A stretch of DNA of 64,000 nt from FEN-1139 sp038207155. GTDB taxonomy: Bacteria > Myxococcota_A > Polyangia > Polyangiales > Polyangiaceae. Position numbers and translations under genes: made by a program. The stretch covers positions 8,847 through 72,846 of the forward strand of contig JBBRAB010000023.1 of NCBI GenBank assembly GCA_038207155.1, given 5' to 3'. The notes beneath the pieces are model-generated. The model worked only from the letters and a program-made list of their open reading frames with translations, was not told where the DNA came from and ran no database searches. Of the stretch, positions 1-8,072 are shown piece after piece; within the stretch, counting starts at the first letter, position 1; each line of letters opens with the position of its first letter.

Positions 1-368
1 GCAACCCGCCCTCCGGCCTGCATGAACTCACTGAGCGCGCCAATGTCAGGCGCCGTCTCCGGATGCAATATCAACACGCCGTCGGCGGGTCGCAACTTGT
101 CGAAGTCGAGCTCAGCCACCAGGGCCACGCGCTCGGGGCCGATGCGAGCACGCGCAATTCCGAGCAGCTCACTCGCGCCGCTCCAGGAGCCGTCGGCAAG
201 GTCGAAGTCAGCCGCAGCCGCGCTGGCAGCAAGGAGTACGAGGCAGGTAACCCCGAGCGACTTGTGCAGGCGGGAACGAAAGCCGTCCAGTCGGCCGCCA
301 TGCCTCGCGCGCGCATCCGTACTTGGATCGGTCGAAGGCTTCAGGGAATCGTTGGTCGCGCCGTTCAT
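1..368 (-). CDS. DUF4350-like exported protein, 5' part only
   Basis: This leftward reading frame starts at ATG 366-368 and stays open to the left edge, so about 122 residues are visible and the C-terminus lies outside. The N-terminus is basic and is followed by a hydrophobic stretch (VTCLVLLAASAAAADF, about residues 40-55), consistent with a signal peptide or membrane anchor. The next part (ADGSWSGASELLGIA, then DFDKLRPADGVLILHPE and ALSEFMQAGGRV) resembles the start of DUF4350 domains, where a glycine-rich loop follows a 'lid-down' hydrophobic strand. In myxobacteria such genes often sit with MoxR ATPase genes, but nothing of that is visible here. It is transcribed away from the 65-residue gene. 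The function is unknown and the DUF4350 call is from pattern memory only. Confidence 0.7.
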   Translation of the reverse strand, partial: MNGATNDSLKPSTDPSTDARARHGGRLDGFRSRLHKSLGVTCLVLLAASAAAADFDLADGSWSGASELLGIARARIGPERVALVAELDFDKLRPADGVLILHPETAPDIGALSEFMQAGGRV

Positions 369-439
369 GAAAGCATGTCCGCTCAGGCGTGAAACGACCC
401 TACCGCAAGCAGGAGTCGGATGCTCGGCCAGCGCGGGAC

Positions 440-467
440 TTGACCGAGCGAGTTCGAAGGTTACATT
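440..467 (+). promoter_or_regulatory. Candidate sigma-70 type promoter
   Basis: TTGACC at 440-445 and TACATT at 462-467 are separated by 16 bases, close to the housekeeping consensus. They lie 39 bases ahead of the gene that starts at 506. The spacing and position fit a promoter for the 65-residue gene and perhaps for the lipoprotein genes after it. Confidence 0.45.
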
Positions 468-505
468 AGATTCGAGCAGGATTTTAGAGAGAAGTCCGGT
501 CTCTT

Positions 506-703
506 ATGTTGCCTCCTTTCATCATCGACCAGATCCGTCGGCGCGAGGAAGTGGATCATTTTCGTCGCGACCAGCAGCCTCGGCTTGAACTGCCGATGCC
601 GATGGACGCCTATCGTCCGCTTCCCGGGGGCGAACCTTCGTCCGGGGACGGGGTCGAGCCGGGCCTGGAGCGCGGCGTCATCATCGTCGAGCTCGGCGGT
701 TGA
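506..703 (+). CDS. Small conserved-looking protein, 65 aa (MLPPFIIDQIRRREE type)
   Basis: A 65-residue protein that opens with MLPPFIIDQIRRREE, continues with a charged stretch (HFRRDQQPRLELPMP) and a Pro/Gly-rich linker, and ends in a hydrophobic tip, GVIIVELGG. The same layout (MLPPF-[IL]-I-x-x-I-R-R-R-E, then R-x-x-x-P-x-[IL]-E-L-P, then G-V-[IV]-I) is familiar to me from short unnamed proteins of myxobacteria, so I believe the gene is real. It has no signal peptide or membrane segment. A plausible -35/-10 pair lies just upstream, and the next gene starts 48 bases downstream on the same strand. The short basic helix with conserved ends could be a docking peptide for a larger partner. That last point is inference. 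Confidence 0.75.
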   Translation: MLPPFIIDQIRRREEVDHFRRDQQPRLELPMPMDAYRPLPGGEPSSGDGVEPGLERGVIIVELGG

Positions 704-751
704 ACCGACCACGGGCTCTTTCGCGCGCTCTGTACTAGGCTGCGCCCGCCC

Positions 752-2350
752 ATGAGACGCAGCATGGCCCTTGCTGGCCTCGCATTTACCGCCTGCTACT
801 CGAACGGCGATGGCATCGCGCCACCGCTCTCGCAGATCTATTTCCCCGTCGGGGTTGCCACGAGTCCCGATCAGTCGCGGCTGTACGTGGTCAGCAGTGA
901 CTTCGATCTGCAGTACAACGCGGGTGCGCTGCACTCGCTCGATCTGAAGCGCGTGCGCCAGTTGGTGCCGCGCGATTGCGACAAGGACGCCGACTGCGTC
1001 GCGGGTGAGCGCTGTGACGCCGCCGGTGACAGCGCCAGTCACTGGTGCGTCGCAAAAGCCGGAAAATTTGCCGGAAAACCCTGCGGCGCGCTTGGAGAGC
1101 GGGCGGTTGGCGAGCGCATCATCGTCCCGGGACGCTGCAACAATGTCGATCTGACGAGTCCGCAGATGGGCGGGGCACCGGTTCAAGTCGACTCCGTAGA
1201 GCTCGGCGCCTTCGCCTCCGATCTCGTGCTGCGTCAAGGGCCCAAGGGCGAGCAACGACTCTTCATTCCGGTGCGCGGCGAGTCGAGCCTGCACTGGATT
1301 GATGTCGACAAATCAGGTGGCCTGCACTGTGGTCAGGAGGGGTCGGGCTCGTGCGACTCGATTCATCGCGCGGGACTCGATTCCTCCGATAATTCCAGGG
1401 GTCTGCGCATGCCGCCCGAGCCCTTTGGGATCGCGGTGAGTGCCAAGGCCGAGGCGATCGCCATCACGCACCAGACCTCCGGAGCGGTCTCCCTGTTCAC
1501 TCAGGATCTCGCTCACTGGTCGCGCGGACCAGAGCTCGAGTTCATTCTTCAGAACTTGCCGCTCCGACCCGTGGCGCTTGCGGCCGTGCCGCGCTCCCTC
1601 GCGAGCGACTTGCTCGAGCCAAGCTCGCTGCAGGTGGGCTTTCTCACGGCCTATCGCGACACCCCGCAGGTGGATCTGCTGCGCTACTATCCCGACGCCG
1701 GAGCCAATCCCTCGCGACCGTTTCTCGCACTGGCTGGCTCCGCTCAGGTGCGCGCCAACCTGCTCGACTACGATTCTCGCGGCATCGCCGTGGACGGCTC
1801 GGAGCGGGCGGATTGCGAGGCAAGTTGCGCCGGCGAGAGCGGCGCCAAGGCATCGGCCTGCGCGCTCAGCTGCGCGAACGTGCCGCTCGGCGTGTTTCTC
1901 TCGAGCCGCAGTCCGGCGAGCTTGATCTCTGGTTTCACCCAACCCGACACCTGGGCCACGCCCAACCGGGATCTGCCCCGTTTCAGTGACGTGGTGGCTC
2001 TGCCGTACGGCCCCTCGCGGGTCGAGATCGGCAAGATCATGACGTCGGCCGGCAAGCTCGAAACCAGGGTATTTATCCTCTGTTTCGACGCGCGACGGCT
2101 CGCCGTTTACGATCCCACTCGCCGCCTGGTCGAGCGTTGGATCACGACCGGCCGCGGTCCGCACGCGCTCAGCTTTGACTACCAGGCGCCCGATCCGAGC
2201 CGCGGAGAGCCGGGACACGCGCTCGCCTACTTGGCTCATTTCACGGACTCCTACCTCGGCGTTCTTCAGCTCGATCAGCGTGCTCGCCGTACCTATGGGG
2301 AAGTCGTACTCGGGCTTGCTCCCGTCACCGCTCCGAGGGCCTCGAAGTGA
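752..2350 (+). CDS. Cysteine-rich surface lipoprotein, beta-propeller-like
   Basis: A 532-residue protein with a short signal and a probable lipobox ending at Cys15 (AFTAC). After the signal come segments such as FPVGVATSPDQSRLYVVSSDFD and, later, VFILCFDARRLAVYDPTRRL, which read like blades of a YVTN/NHL-type beta-propeller. A Cys cluster near residues 74-95 (DCDKDADCVAGERCD) is the C-x-x-D-x-D-C-x-x-G-x-x-C pattern common in myxobacterial secreted proteins. A second Cys cluster lies near residues 352-375. The next lipoprotein gene overlaps it by 4 bases (GTGA). No enzymatic motif is visible. It is probably an outer-surface or periplasmic structural or binding protein, and the propeller call is a fold guess. 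Confidence 0.75.
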   Translation: MRRSMALAGLAFTACYSNGDGIAPPLSQIYFPVGVATSPDQSRLYVVSSDFDLQYNAGALHSLDLKRVRQLVPRDCDKDADCVAGERCDAAGDSASHWCVAKAGKFAGKPCGALGERAVGERIIVPGRCNNVDLTSPQMGGAPVQVDSVELGAFASDLVLRQGPKGEQRLFIPVRGESSLHWIDVDKSGGLHCGQEGSGSCDSIHRAGLDSSDNSRGLRMPPEPFGIAVSAKAEAIAITHQTSGAVSLFTQDLAHWSRGPELEFILQNLPLRPVALAAVPRSLASDLLEPSSLQVGFLTAYRDTPQVDLLRYYPDAGANPSRPFLALAGSAQVRANLLDYDSRGIAVDGSERADCEASCAGESGAKASACALSCANVPLGVFLSSRSPASLISGFTQPDTWATPNRDLPRFSDVVALPYGPSRVEIGKIMTSAGKLETRVFILCFDARRLAVYDPTRRLVERWITTGRGPHALSFDYQAPDPSRGEPGHALAYLAHFTDSYLGVLQLDQRARRTYGEVVLGLAPVTAPRASK

Positions 2351-5300
2351 TCCGCGATTCCTTGTCCGTCAAGTTCAGTCTCACGCTCGTCCTGTTCGGT
2401 CTGGCCGCGTGCCAAACGACTGTTGAGCCCCCGCCCATGCGGTCGCTTGCCAACAGCGGGCGCGTGTCGCTGCTGTGTCTCGAGTACACCTCCCAGCGCG
2501 GACGCGATCTGCGAGCCTGTCCGGACTCGGTTGATCCGCTGATCGACCACGAAGATCGCCGCGTCATGGCTCTGGTGACTCAGAGCCTACGCGGTGAGGT
2601 CGCCGTCATCGACATGCACGACTCGCGCGTCGTCGATGAGGAGCCCGCTCTGCCCGGCACGGAGTTTCTCCCGCTCGGCGCCAATCCGTCGGGGATCGTC
2701 TCGACGCCTGGCGGAAGCGCCACGTTCGTCGGCACGACCGAGCCTGGGCGTGAGGCATTGTTTGCGCTGCCGTCGAGCTGCATCTTGCCGCCCGCGGTCG
2801 GTGAGCCCGCGCGCGATCTCTCGCTTTGGTCGACCTGTCGTTTGCCCGCCGCGCCAGCAGAGCTCGAGCTCGTCGCTGTGGCCGACGGAGGCCCCGATGG
2901 TTATGGCGTCGGTTGCCAAGGGGCCAAGGACAAGGCTTGGTACGCGGCCGCCACAATGCCGGTTGCCGAGCGCCGTCAGGATTGTCCTGCATCGCTTGAG
3001 GATGAGGCTCATCTCGCGCCCGTGGGACGCCGCAAGCTCGTCGTCACCTTTCCGACGCTCGGTATGGTCGGCGTCTACGACGCGCAGGCGCTTCTCAACC
3101 AGAAGCCTGGAACCTTTCCTCCCTGCGTGCCGGACGCCATGGTCGCTCTGCGGGTCACGCCCCCGACGGCGCTCGCACCTCAGGCGCTACCCGCCGATCT
3201 CGTGGGCAGCGCGACTTGTGCCGTTGCCGCCCCCCGTTACGAGTTTGGTCCTGCGCCGACTGCGTATCAGTCGCGACCCGCCGGCGTGGCGCTCCAAGGT
3301 GGGAAAATGTTTGTGGCGGATCTGGGCACGCCGCTCGTCCACGTGCTTGATCTGTCCAATCCCTGCGCGCCGAGCGAGCTAGAGCCGCTGCTGCCTCGCT
3401 CGTTTGACGAGCCCAAGCGCGACGTGCGCACTCGCGATCTCTCCGTGAGTGAGCCTCTGCGCAGTGGTGAGCAGTTCGTCTACGCGATTGATGACGCCGA
3501 CGGCAGCGCGATGGTGTTCGACGTCGGCGCTAAGTCGAGCCAGCGCACTCCGCTGGTACGTCCGGGTTCGCCCGAGCTGCCGTTTGAACCCCCGGATCGC
3601 ATCCGCTTTGATGCGCCGATTCGTGATCTGCTGCTGCTCTCCCACGACGCACCGATCGTCGACCCCAACACCGGGACGACGACGCTCGGGACCCTCTGTG
3701 ATCCCAATCCGAACTCGGACAGCGTCGGCTCGCTCTATCGCACGAGCAGTGACCGCACTCGCGGCGCAGGTCCGCGCAAGTTTCGTGGGACCTTTGGCTT
3801 CATGGCGCTCGGAAGCGGTTCGGTCGCTGCCGTCGACATCGAGGACTTCGACGAGGCTTGTCGCAGGCCGGTGAGCAACACCACGCCCGGCACCGGTCGG
3901 GATTGGCGCGGTTGTGCCTACGCCCCCGGAATCGCGAGCTACATGACGGACGCGGTAGCCTCGGTCTCGGACGAGGTGAGCTGCAACATCGTGCAGCGCC
4001 ACCGCGCGCGCGGCTCCATGGCTATGCTGATGGACACGGGAATCGGCGTCACCGCGCCGAACCTGCGCTCGCTTCCACAGCTTTCGGACCCGCTTTCGGG
4101 CGACGTTGGCGCTTCGCAGGTCGGCCCTGCCCGGCTTCGTCCGCGCCTGCTCGCAGTTCCGTTCGCCGCGGACGGCGGGGTGACCTCCCCCTCACAGGTT
4201 CTGGTGGGTTCCACGGCGATGGCGATCGAGGGTGACCTCAACCAGTCCCTGCTCGACGTCGATCCCGGGACCACTGAGTCACACAGCCTGCTTTTGCCGC
4301 TGGGTGAGCCGCGGGTCTACGCCTCTCAAGAGTCGTTCACCGCGACCTACGAAGGGGCCGTCTTGCTCCCACGCAGCACGGGTCGTCTGCCTGTCGTCAG
4401 CGGGACCGACGAACGAGTCGGTCGCCCGCTGCGTGACACGGAGCTGCTCCTGCGCGACGCCGACGCCCTGTTCTGTGATGCTGGCGTCAGTGACGAAGCG
4501 CTTGCCCTGGCTACCGGCGAGTCGATGGGTCTGGCCTCGGGTCGCCGTCGTAGTGACTTTGCCTCGGGTCACGCGGACTACGTTCAGCTGACCGACAAAT
4601 TCTCGGTCGATGACGCCTATTTCGCCAGCACAGCGGCTCAGGCCGCTTGCGGCGAGACGGATCTTCGTGGTGCTTGCGAGGAGTGGTTCGGTACTACGGA
4701 GCTGCCCCTGGCTACCCGCGATCTTCGGGTCACCGAGGCCTACCACGACCGCCTCCTACTCGAGCCCCGAGTCCCGGGTGACGAGGCGGCCTGGGTGAAA
4801 CGCGTTCACTGTTGCTTCCCCAGCGTGCACAACTATGTCGTGCGCGGCGGACAGCAGTGGGTCGTTCGAGGCAGTCGCCTGCTGCACGACATCATCCCGG
4901 GCGCCGGAGTGCGGTGCGTGCGCGATTGCAGTCCGCGTAAGGCTCACCTTAAGTCGCGAGCCTTCGAGGTGACCAGCTCCGCTGCCGAGTGCCGCAAATC
5001 GACCGAGAACCTATCCAAGCTGCCGGCATGCTGGATCGGCGCGCAGGCCACGGGCCCCAGCGAGGACGGCGTTCCCCAGGTGGATCCCTGCGTTACGGCT
5101 CTCGTCAAAGGTGCCATCGATCCGAGCCGTCCAAGTGCCGGGCTGCCAGCGGCCTGCGTCTTTGCTGGGCTCCAATCGCGCTTCGCGGTTTATCGAGGTC
5201 TAGCGCCGTCGCATCGCGACATGGCCTTCAGCTGGTCGATCGCCGGTGGATGGTCTCCGCTGTCCACCTCGCTCGTCAACGCATCGGTCGGGATGACCGT

Positions 5301-5424
5301 CCTGCCCGAGTTCATGCTTCATTCGCCTCAGCTGAACGCCATCGTCGTGGTGGACTCGGCTTCGGGCGGTGTCTCCCTGCTCAGTCTCGAGGGATTGGTT
5401 CCGCAGGGACTTCCGTTCCTCTGA
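2347..5424 (+). CDS. Large lipoprotein, beta-propeller-like, partner of upstream gene
   Basis: 1025 residues starting at GTG 2347, which overlaps the previous stop codon (GTGA), so the two are probably translationally coupled. The signal peptide ends in a canonical lipobox, FGLAAC, with lipidated Cys22. Segments such as RRVMALVTQSLRGEVAVIDM, KMFVADLGTPLVHVLDLSNP and NAIVVVDSASGGVSLLSLEGL look like propeller blades. Cysteines are scattered in pairs through the chain (for example HCCFPS and RCVRDCS near residues 825-860), suggesting disulfides in an exported protein. No catalytic motif is seen. The mutS start lies 13 bases past its stop, so mutS probably shares this transcript. The function is unknown. 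The pair may act as one surface assembly. Confidence 0.8.
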   Translation: MIRDSLSVKFSLTLVLFGLAACQTTVEPPPMRSLANSGRVSLLCLEYTSQRGRDLRACPDSVDPLIDHEDRRVMALVTQSLRGEVAVIDMHDSRVVDEEPALPGTEFLPLGANPSGIVSTPGGSATFVGTTEPGREALFALPSSCILPPAVGEPARDLSLWSTCRLPAAPAELELVAVADGGPDGYGVGCQGAKDKAWYAAATMPVAERRQDCPASLEDEAHLAPVGRRKLVVTFPTLGMVGVYDAQALLNQKPGTFPPCVPDAMVALRVTPPTALAPQALPADLVGSATCAVAAPRYEFGPAPTAYQSRPAGVALQGGKMFVADLGTPLVHVLDLSNPCAPSELEPLLPRSFDEPKRDVRTRDLSVSEPLRSGEQFVYAIDDADGSAMVFDVGAKSSQRTPLVRPGSPELPFEPPDRIRFDAPIRDLLLLSHDAPIVDPNTGTTTLGTLCDPNPNSDSVGSLYRTSSDRTRGAGPRKFRGTFGFMALGSGSVAAVDIEDFDEACRRPVSNTTPGTGRDWRGCAYAPGIASYMTDAVASVSDEVSCNIVQRHRARGSMAMLMDTGIGVTAPNLRSLPQLSDPLSGDVGASQVGPARLRPRLLAVPFAADGGVTSPSQVLVGSTAMAIEGDLNQSLLDVDPGTTESHSLLLPLGEPRVYASQESFTATYEGAVLLPRSTGRLPVVSGTDERVGRPLRDTELLLRDADALFCDAGVSDEALALATGESMGLASGRRRSDFASGHADYVQLTDKFSVDDAYFASTAAQAACGETDLRGACEEWFGTTELPLATRDLRVTEAYHDRLLLEPRVPGDEAAWVKRVHCCFPSVHNYVVRGGQQWVVRGSRLLHDIIPGAGVRCVRDCSPRKAHLKSRAFEVTSSAAECRKSTENLSKLPACWIGAQATGPSEDGVPQVDPCVTALVKGAIDPSRPSAGLPAACVFAGLQSRFAVYRGLAPSHRDMAFSWSIAGGWSPLSTSLVNASVGMTVLPEFMLHSPQLNAIVVVDSASGGVSLLSLEGLVPQGLPFL

Positions 5425-5437
5425 GGGAGAGCTAACA

Positions 5438-8029
5438 ATGGCTGGTCGCGATACGCCGGTCATGCGGCAGCATGCGGACGCCAAGCGAGCGTACCCGGAC
5501 GCCATCATCTTTTTTCGGCTCGGGGATTTCTACGAGATGTTTGGTGAGGACGCCGTGGTCGCCGCGCGCGCGCTCGATCTCGTCCTGACCAGTCGCAACA
5601 AGAGCCAGGTCGACGAGATCCCCATGTGCGGGATCCCGCACCATGCGGCGCACTCCTACCTGGCTCGACTGCTCGAAAAGGGCTTCACCGTCGCGATCTG
5701 CGAGCAAATGGCCGATCCTGCCAAGTGCAAGGGGATCGTGCCGCGTGAGGTGGTGCGCGTCGTCACGCCGGGGCTGGTGACCGAGCAGGAGCACCTCGAC
5801 TCAACGACCAATAACTGGCTGCTCGCGGCTGAAATCGCGCCGGGTGGGCTGGGCATTGGCGTGTCGTTGCTCGACCTCTCGACGGGTGAACTCGCGGCCA
5901 CCAGCGTGGCGGACACCACCGCACTGCTGGCTGAAGTGGGGCGAGCCGAGCCCCGCGAGCTGCTGCTGGGTGGCGCGCTCGAACCCGGGGATTCGCTCGA
6001 GCGCGCGATGCGGCTCGTGCTGCCGCGCCTGGTCGTTCGCAGTGATCCCGACCTCGGCGAGCAGGAGCCTGAGCTCGACATCCCGTCAGCGGATCTGGCG
6101 GAATTTAGCGCGATTGAGCTTCGCTCGGTGCGCCGTCTGCTGCGCTACGCGCGGGCCTGCTATCCCCAGCATGAGCTGCCACGCCCGAGGCTGACTCGCT
6201 GGGACTCCGAGACCCATCTGATCCTCGATGAGGTCGCTCAACGCCACCTGGAGCTGGTGCACCACGCGGGTGGTGACAAACACGCCACCTTGCTGGCGGT
6301 GCTGGATCAGACCGCCACTCCCGGAGGCGCGCGCTTGCTCCGTCGTCGGCTGCTGAGTCCGCTGCGGGATGTCGCCCGCATTCGTCGGCGCCTGGACACC
6401 GTCGAGCTGTTCGTGGTTCACGCGCGCCTGCGTAGCGAGCTGCGTCGTGAGCTCGCGACCGTCGGGGATCTCGAGAGGCTCGCGGTGCGCGCGTGGATGG
6501 GAGACTCCTCGCCGCGCGAACTGGGAGCGCTACGCGATGGACTGCTCGCTGCCGCCAAGGTGGTCGAGCTGCTCTCTGGCCTCAAGGAACAGACGGAGAG
6601 GGAAGCTCTCGGTCTCCAGACGGGCCCGGTCGATCTCGTGCTCGATCTGTCGGCAGAACTCGAAAAGGCGCTGGTCGCTCGTCCTCCAAGTCAGTCCAAG
6701 GAGGGGGCCATTTTCCTGCCGGAATACGACGCGCAGCTGGAGGAATGCGATGCCCTGCGCCGCACCGGCTCCGAGCGCATCGTGGCGCTTGAGGCGCAGC
6801 TTCGGGACGCGACCAACATCGGCTCGCTGAAGATCCGCTACACCCGGGTGTTCGGTTGGTACGTCGAAGTGGGGCGCTCCCACGCCGGACGGGTTCCCTC
6901 CGAGTGGCGTCGCAAGCAGACCGTTGCCACCGGTGAGCGCTTCACTCTGCCGGAGCTCGACGAGCTCGCCGAGAAGATTAGCCACGCCGAGGAGCACCAT
7001 CGCGAGCGCGAGCTTGAGCTGTTTCGGCAGCTGGTGGAGCTGGCGGGAGCGGCAAGCGAACGGATCCGGGAGCTCTCGCAGCGCCTGTCGCGTTGGGATG
7101 TCGCCGCTGGGCTCGCGGAAGTGGCGCACCGGCACGACTACCGTCGCCCCGACGTCGAGGACTCGACGCGGCTCGTCATCCACGAGGGGCGCCATCCGGT
7201 GGTTGAGCGCCTGACGGCGCTGGGCCGGTTCGTTCCGAACGACTGTGGACTCGACTCGAACGAGGAGCGACTCTGGCTAGTGACTGGCCCAAATATGGCC
7301 GGAAAGAGCACGTTTTTGCGACAAGTGGCGCTCATCGTTGTCTTGGCGCAAATGGGCTCATTCGTGCCCGCAGCTAGTGCAACGGTGGGCATCGTGGATC
7401 GCGTGCTGTCACGGGTCGGGGCCAGCGACAATCTGGCGCGCGGCGAGAGCACCTTCATGGTGGAAATGCGTGAGACGAGCCGGATCCTCAAGACCGCCAC
7501 GCGTCGCTCGCTGGTGATCCTCGACGAGATTGGACGAGGCACCAGTACTTACGATGGTCTCGCGATCGCCTGGAGCGTCGCGGAATACCTGCATGACGCG
7601 GTCGGCTGTAAGACCCTGTTTGCCACGCATTACCATGAGCTCACCGAGCTCTCGCGAACCCATCGGCACGCCGCCAACTATAGCGTGAGCGCCAAGGAAC
7701 TCGACGGTGATGTAGTGTTCCTGCACCGGCTGGTGGCGGGCGCTGCCAGTCGGAGTTACGGCGTCGCGGTGGCGAAGCTGGCGGGGTTACCTGAGTGGGT
7801 GCTGGCGCGCGCGCGCGTGCTGCTGAGTGACCTAGAAGCCACTGGGACCCCTGGAAAACTCCCGCTTTCGCAAGCTGAGGCCGCACCGCAGTTGGACCTA
7901 TTCGCGGCTCGCCCCGCTGAGCCAGTCGTTGCGAAGGCCGAGCTAGAGCATCTGCGCCAGCTCGATCTCGATCGCCTGACGCCAATCGAGGCGCTGGCGT
8001 TTCTCCATCGCCTCAAGTCGCAGCTCTAG
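5438..8029 (+). CDS. mutS: DNA mismatch repair protein MutS
   Basis: MutS binds base mismatches and small loops and, with ATP, recruits MutL. The 863-residue chain has the family's normal length. The mismatch-reading motif F31-Y-E33 (GDFYEMF) is in the N-terminal domain. The ATPase domain has Walker A at residues 617-625 (GPNMAGKST), Walker B at 692-697 (LVILDE, followed by IGRGTST) and the trans-acting ATHYHEL loop. I chose ATG 5438 because of the Shine-Dalgarno run gagggaga that straddles the previous stop. A longer frame from 5369 would overlap the lipoprotein gene and add residues without family similarity. The C-terminus ends in LDRLTPIEALAFLHRLK, typical of MutS1. No mutL is in the window. 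It is probably cotranscribed with the two lipoprotein genes upstream. Confidence 0.97.
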   Translation: MAGRDTPVMRQHADAKRAYPDAIIFFRLGDFYEMFGEDAVVAARALDLVLTSRNKSQVDEIPMCGIPHHAAHSYLARLLEKGFTVAICEQMADPAKCKGIVPREVVRVVTPGLVTEQEHLDSTTNNWLLAAEIAPGGLGIGVSLLDLSTGELAATSVADTTALLAEVGRAEPRELLLGGALEPGDSLERAMRLVLPRLVVRSDPDLGEQEPELDIPSADLAEFSAIELRSVRRLLRYARACYPQHELPRPRLTRWDSETHLILDEVAQRHLELVHHAGGDKHATLLAVLDQTATPGGARLLRRRLLSPLRDVARIRRRLDTVELFVVHARLRSELRRELATVGDLERLAVRAWMGDSSPRELGALRDGLLAAAKVVELLSGLKEQTEREALGLQTGPVDLVLDLSAELEKALVARPPSQSKEGAIFLPEYDAQLEECDALRRTGSERIVALEAQLRDATNIGSLKIRYTRVFGWYVEVGRSHAGRVPSEWRRKQTVATGERFTLPELDELAEKISHAEEHHRERELELFRQLVELAGAASERIRELSQRLSRWDVAAGLAEVAHRHDYRRPDVEDSTRLVIHEGRHPVVERLTALGRFVPNDCGLDSNEERLWLVTGPNMAGKSTFLRQVALIVVLAQMGSFVPAASATVGIVDRVLSRVGASDNLARGESTFMVEMRETSRILKTATRRSLVILDEIGRGTSTYDGLAIAWSVAEYLHDAVGCKTLFATHYHELTELSRTHRHAANYSVSAKELDGDVVFLHRLVAGAASRSYGVAVAKLAGLPEWVLARARVLLSDLEATGTPGKLPLSQAEAAPQLDLFAARPAEPVVAKAELEHLRQLDLDRLTPIEALAFLHRLKSQL

Positions 8030-8072
8030 CGTCAGGTCATAGCTCTCCCCCGAACCTGCCCCGCCGAGGCCG

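Noticed and set aside
461..1294. Long open frame on the minus strand opposite the first lipoprotein gene
   Set aside because: It runs antisense to a gene with a signal peptide and overlaps the 65-residue gene; its residue composition (Arg/Ala/His-rich, no motif) is that of a mirror frame in GC-rich DNA.
1313..2239. 308-codon minus-strand frame opposite the first lipoprotein
   Set aside because: It is a mirror frame, with no ribosome-binding site or recognisable domain.
8030..8072. Terminator between mutS and hrpB
   Set aside because: The GC-rich runs (gccccgcc and ggggcgg) are not complementary in the required order, so no stable stem can form.
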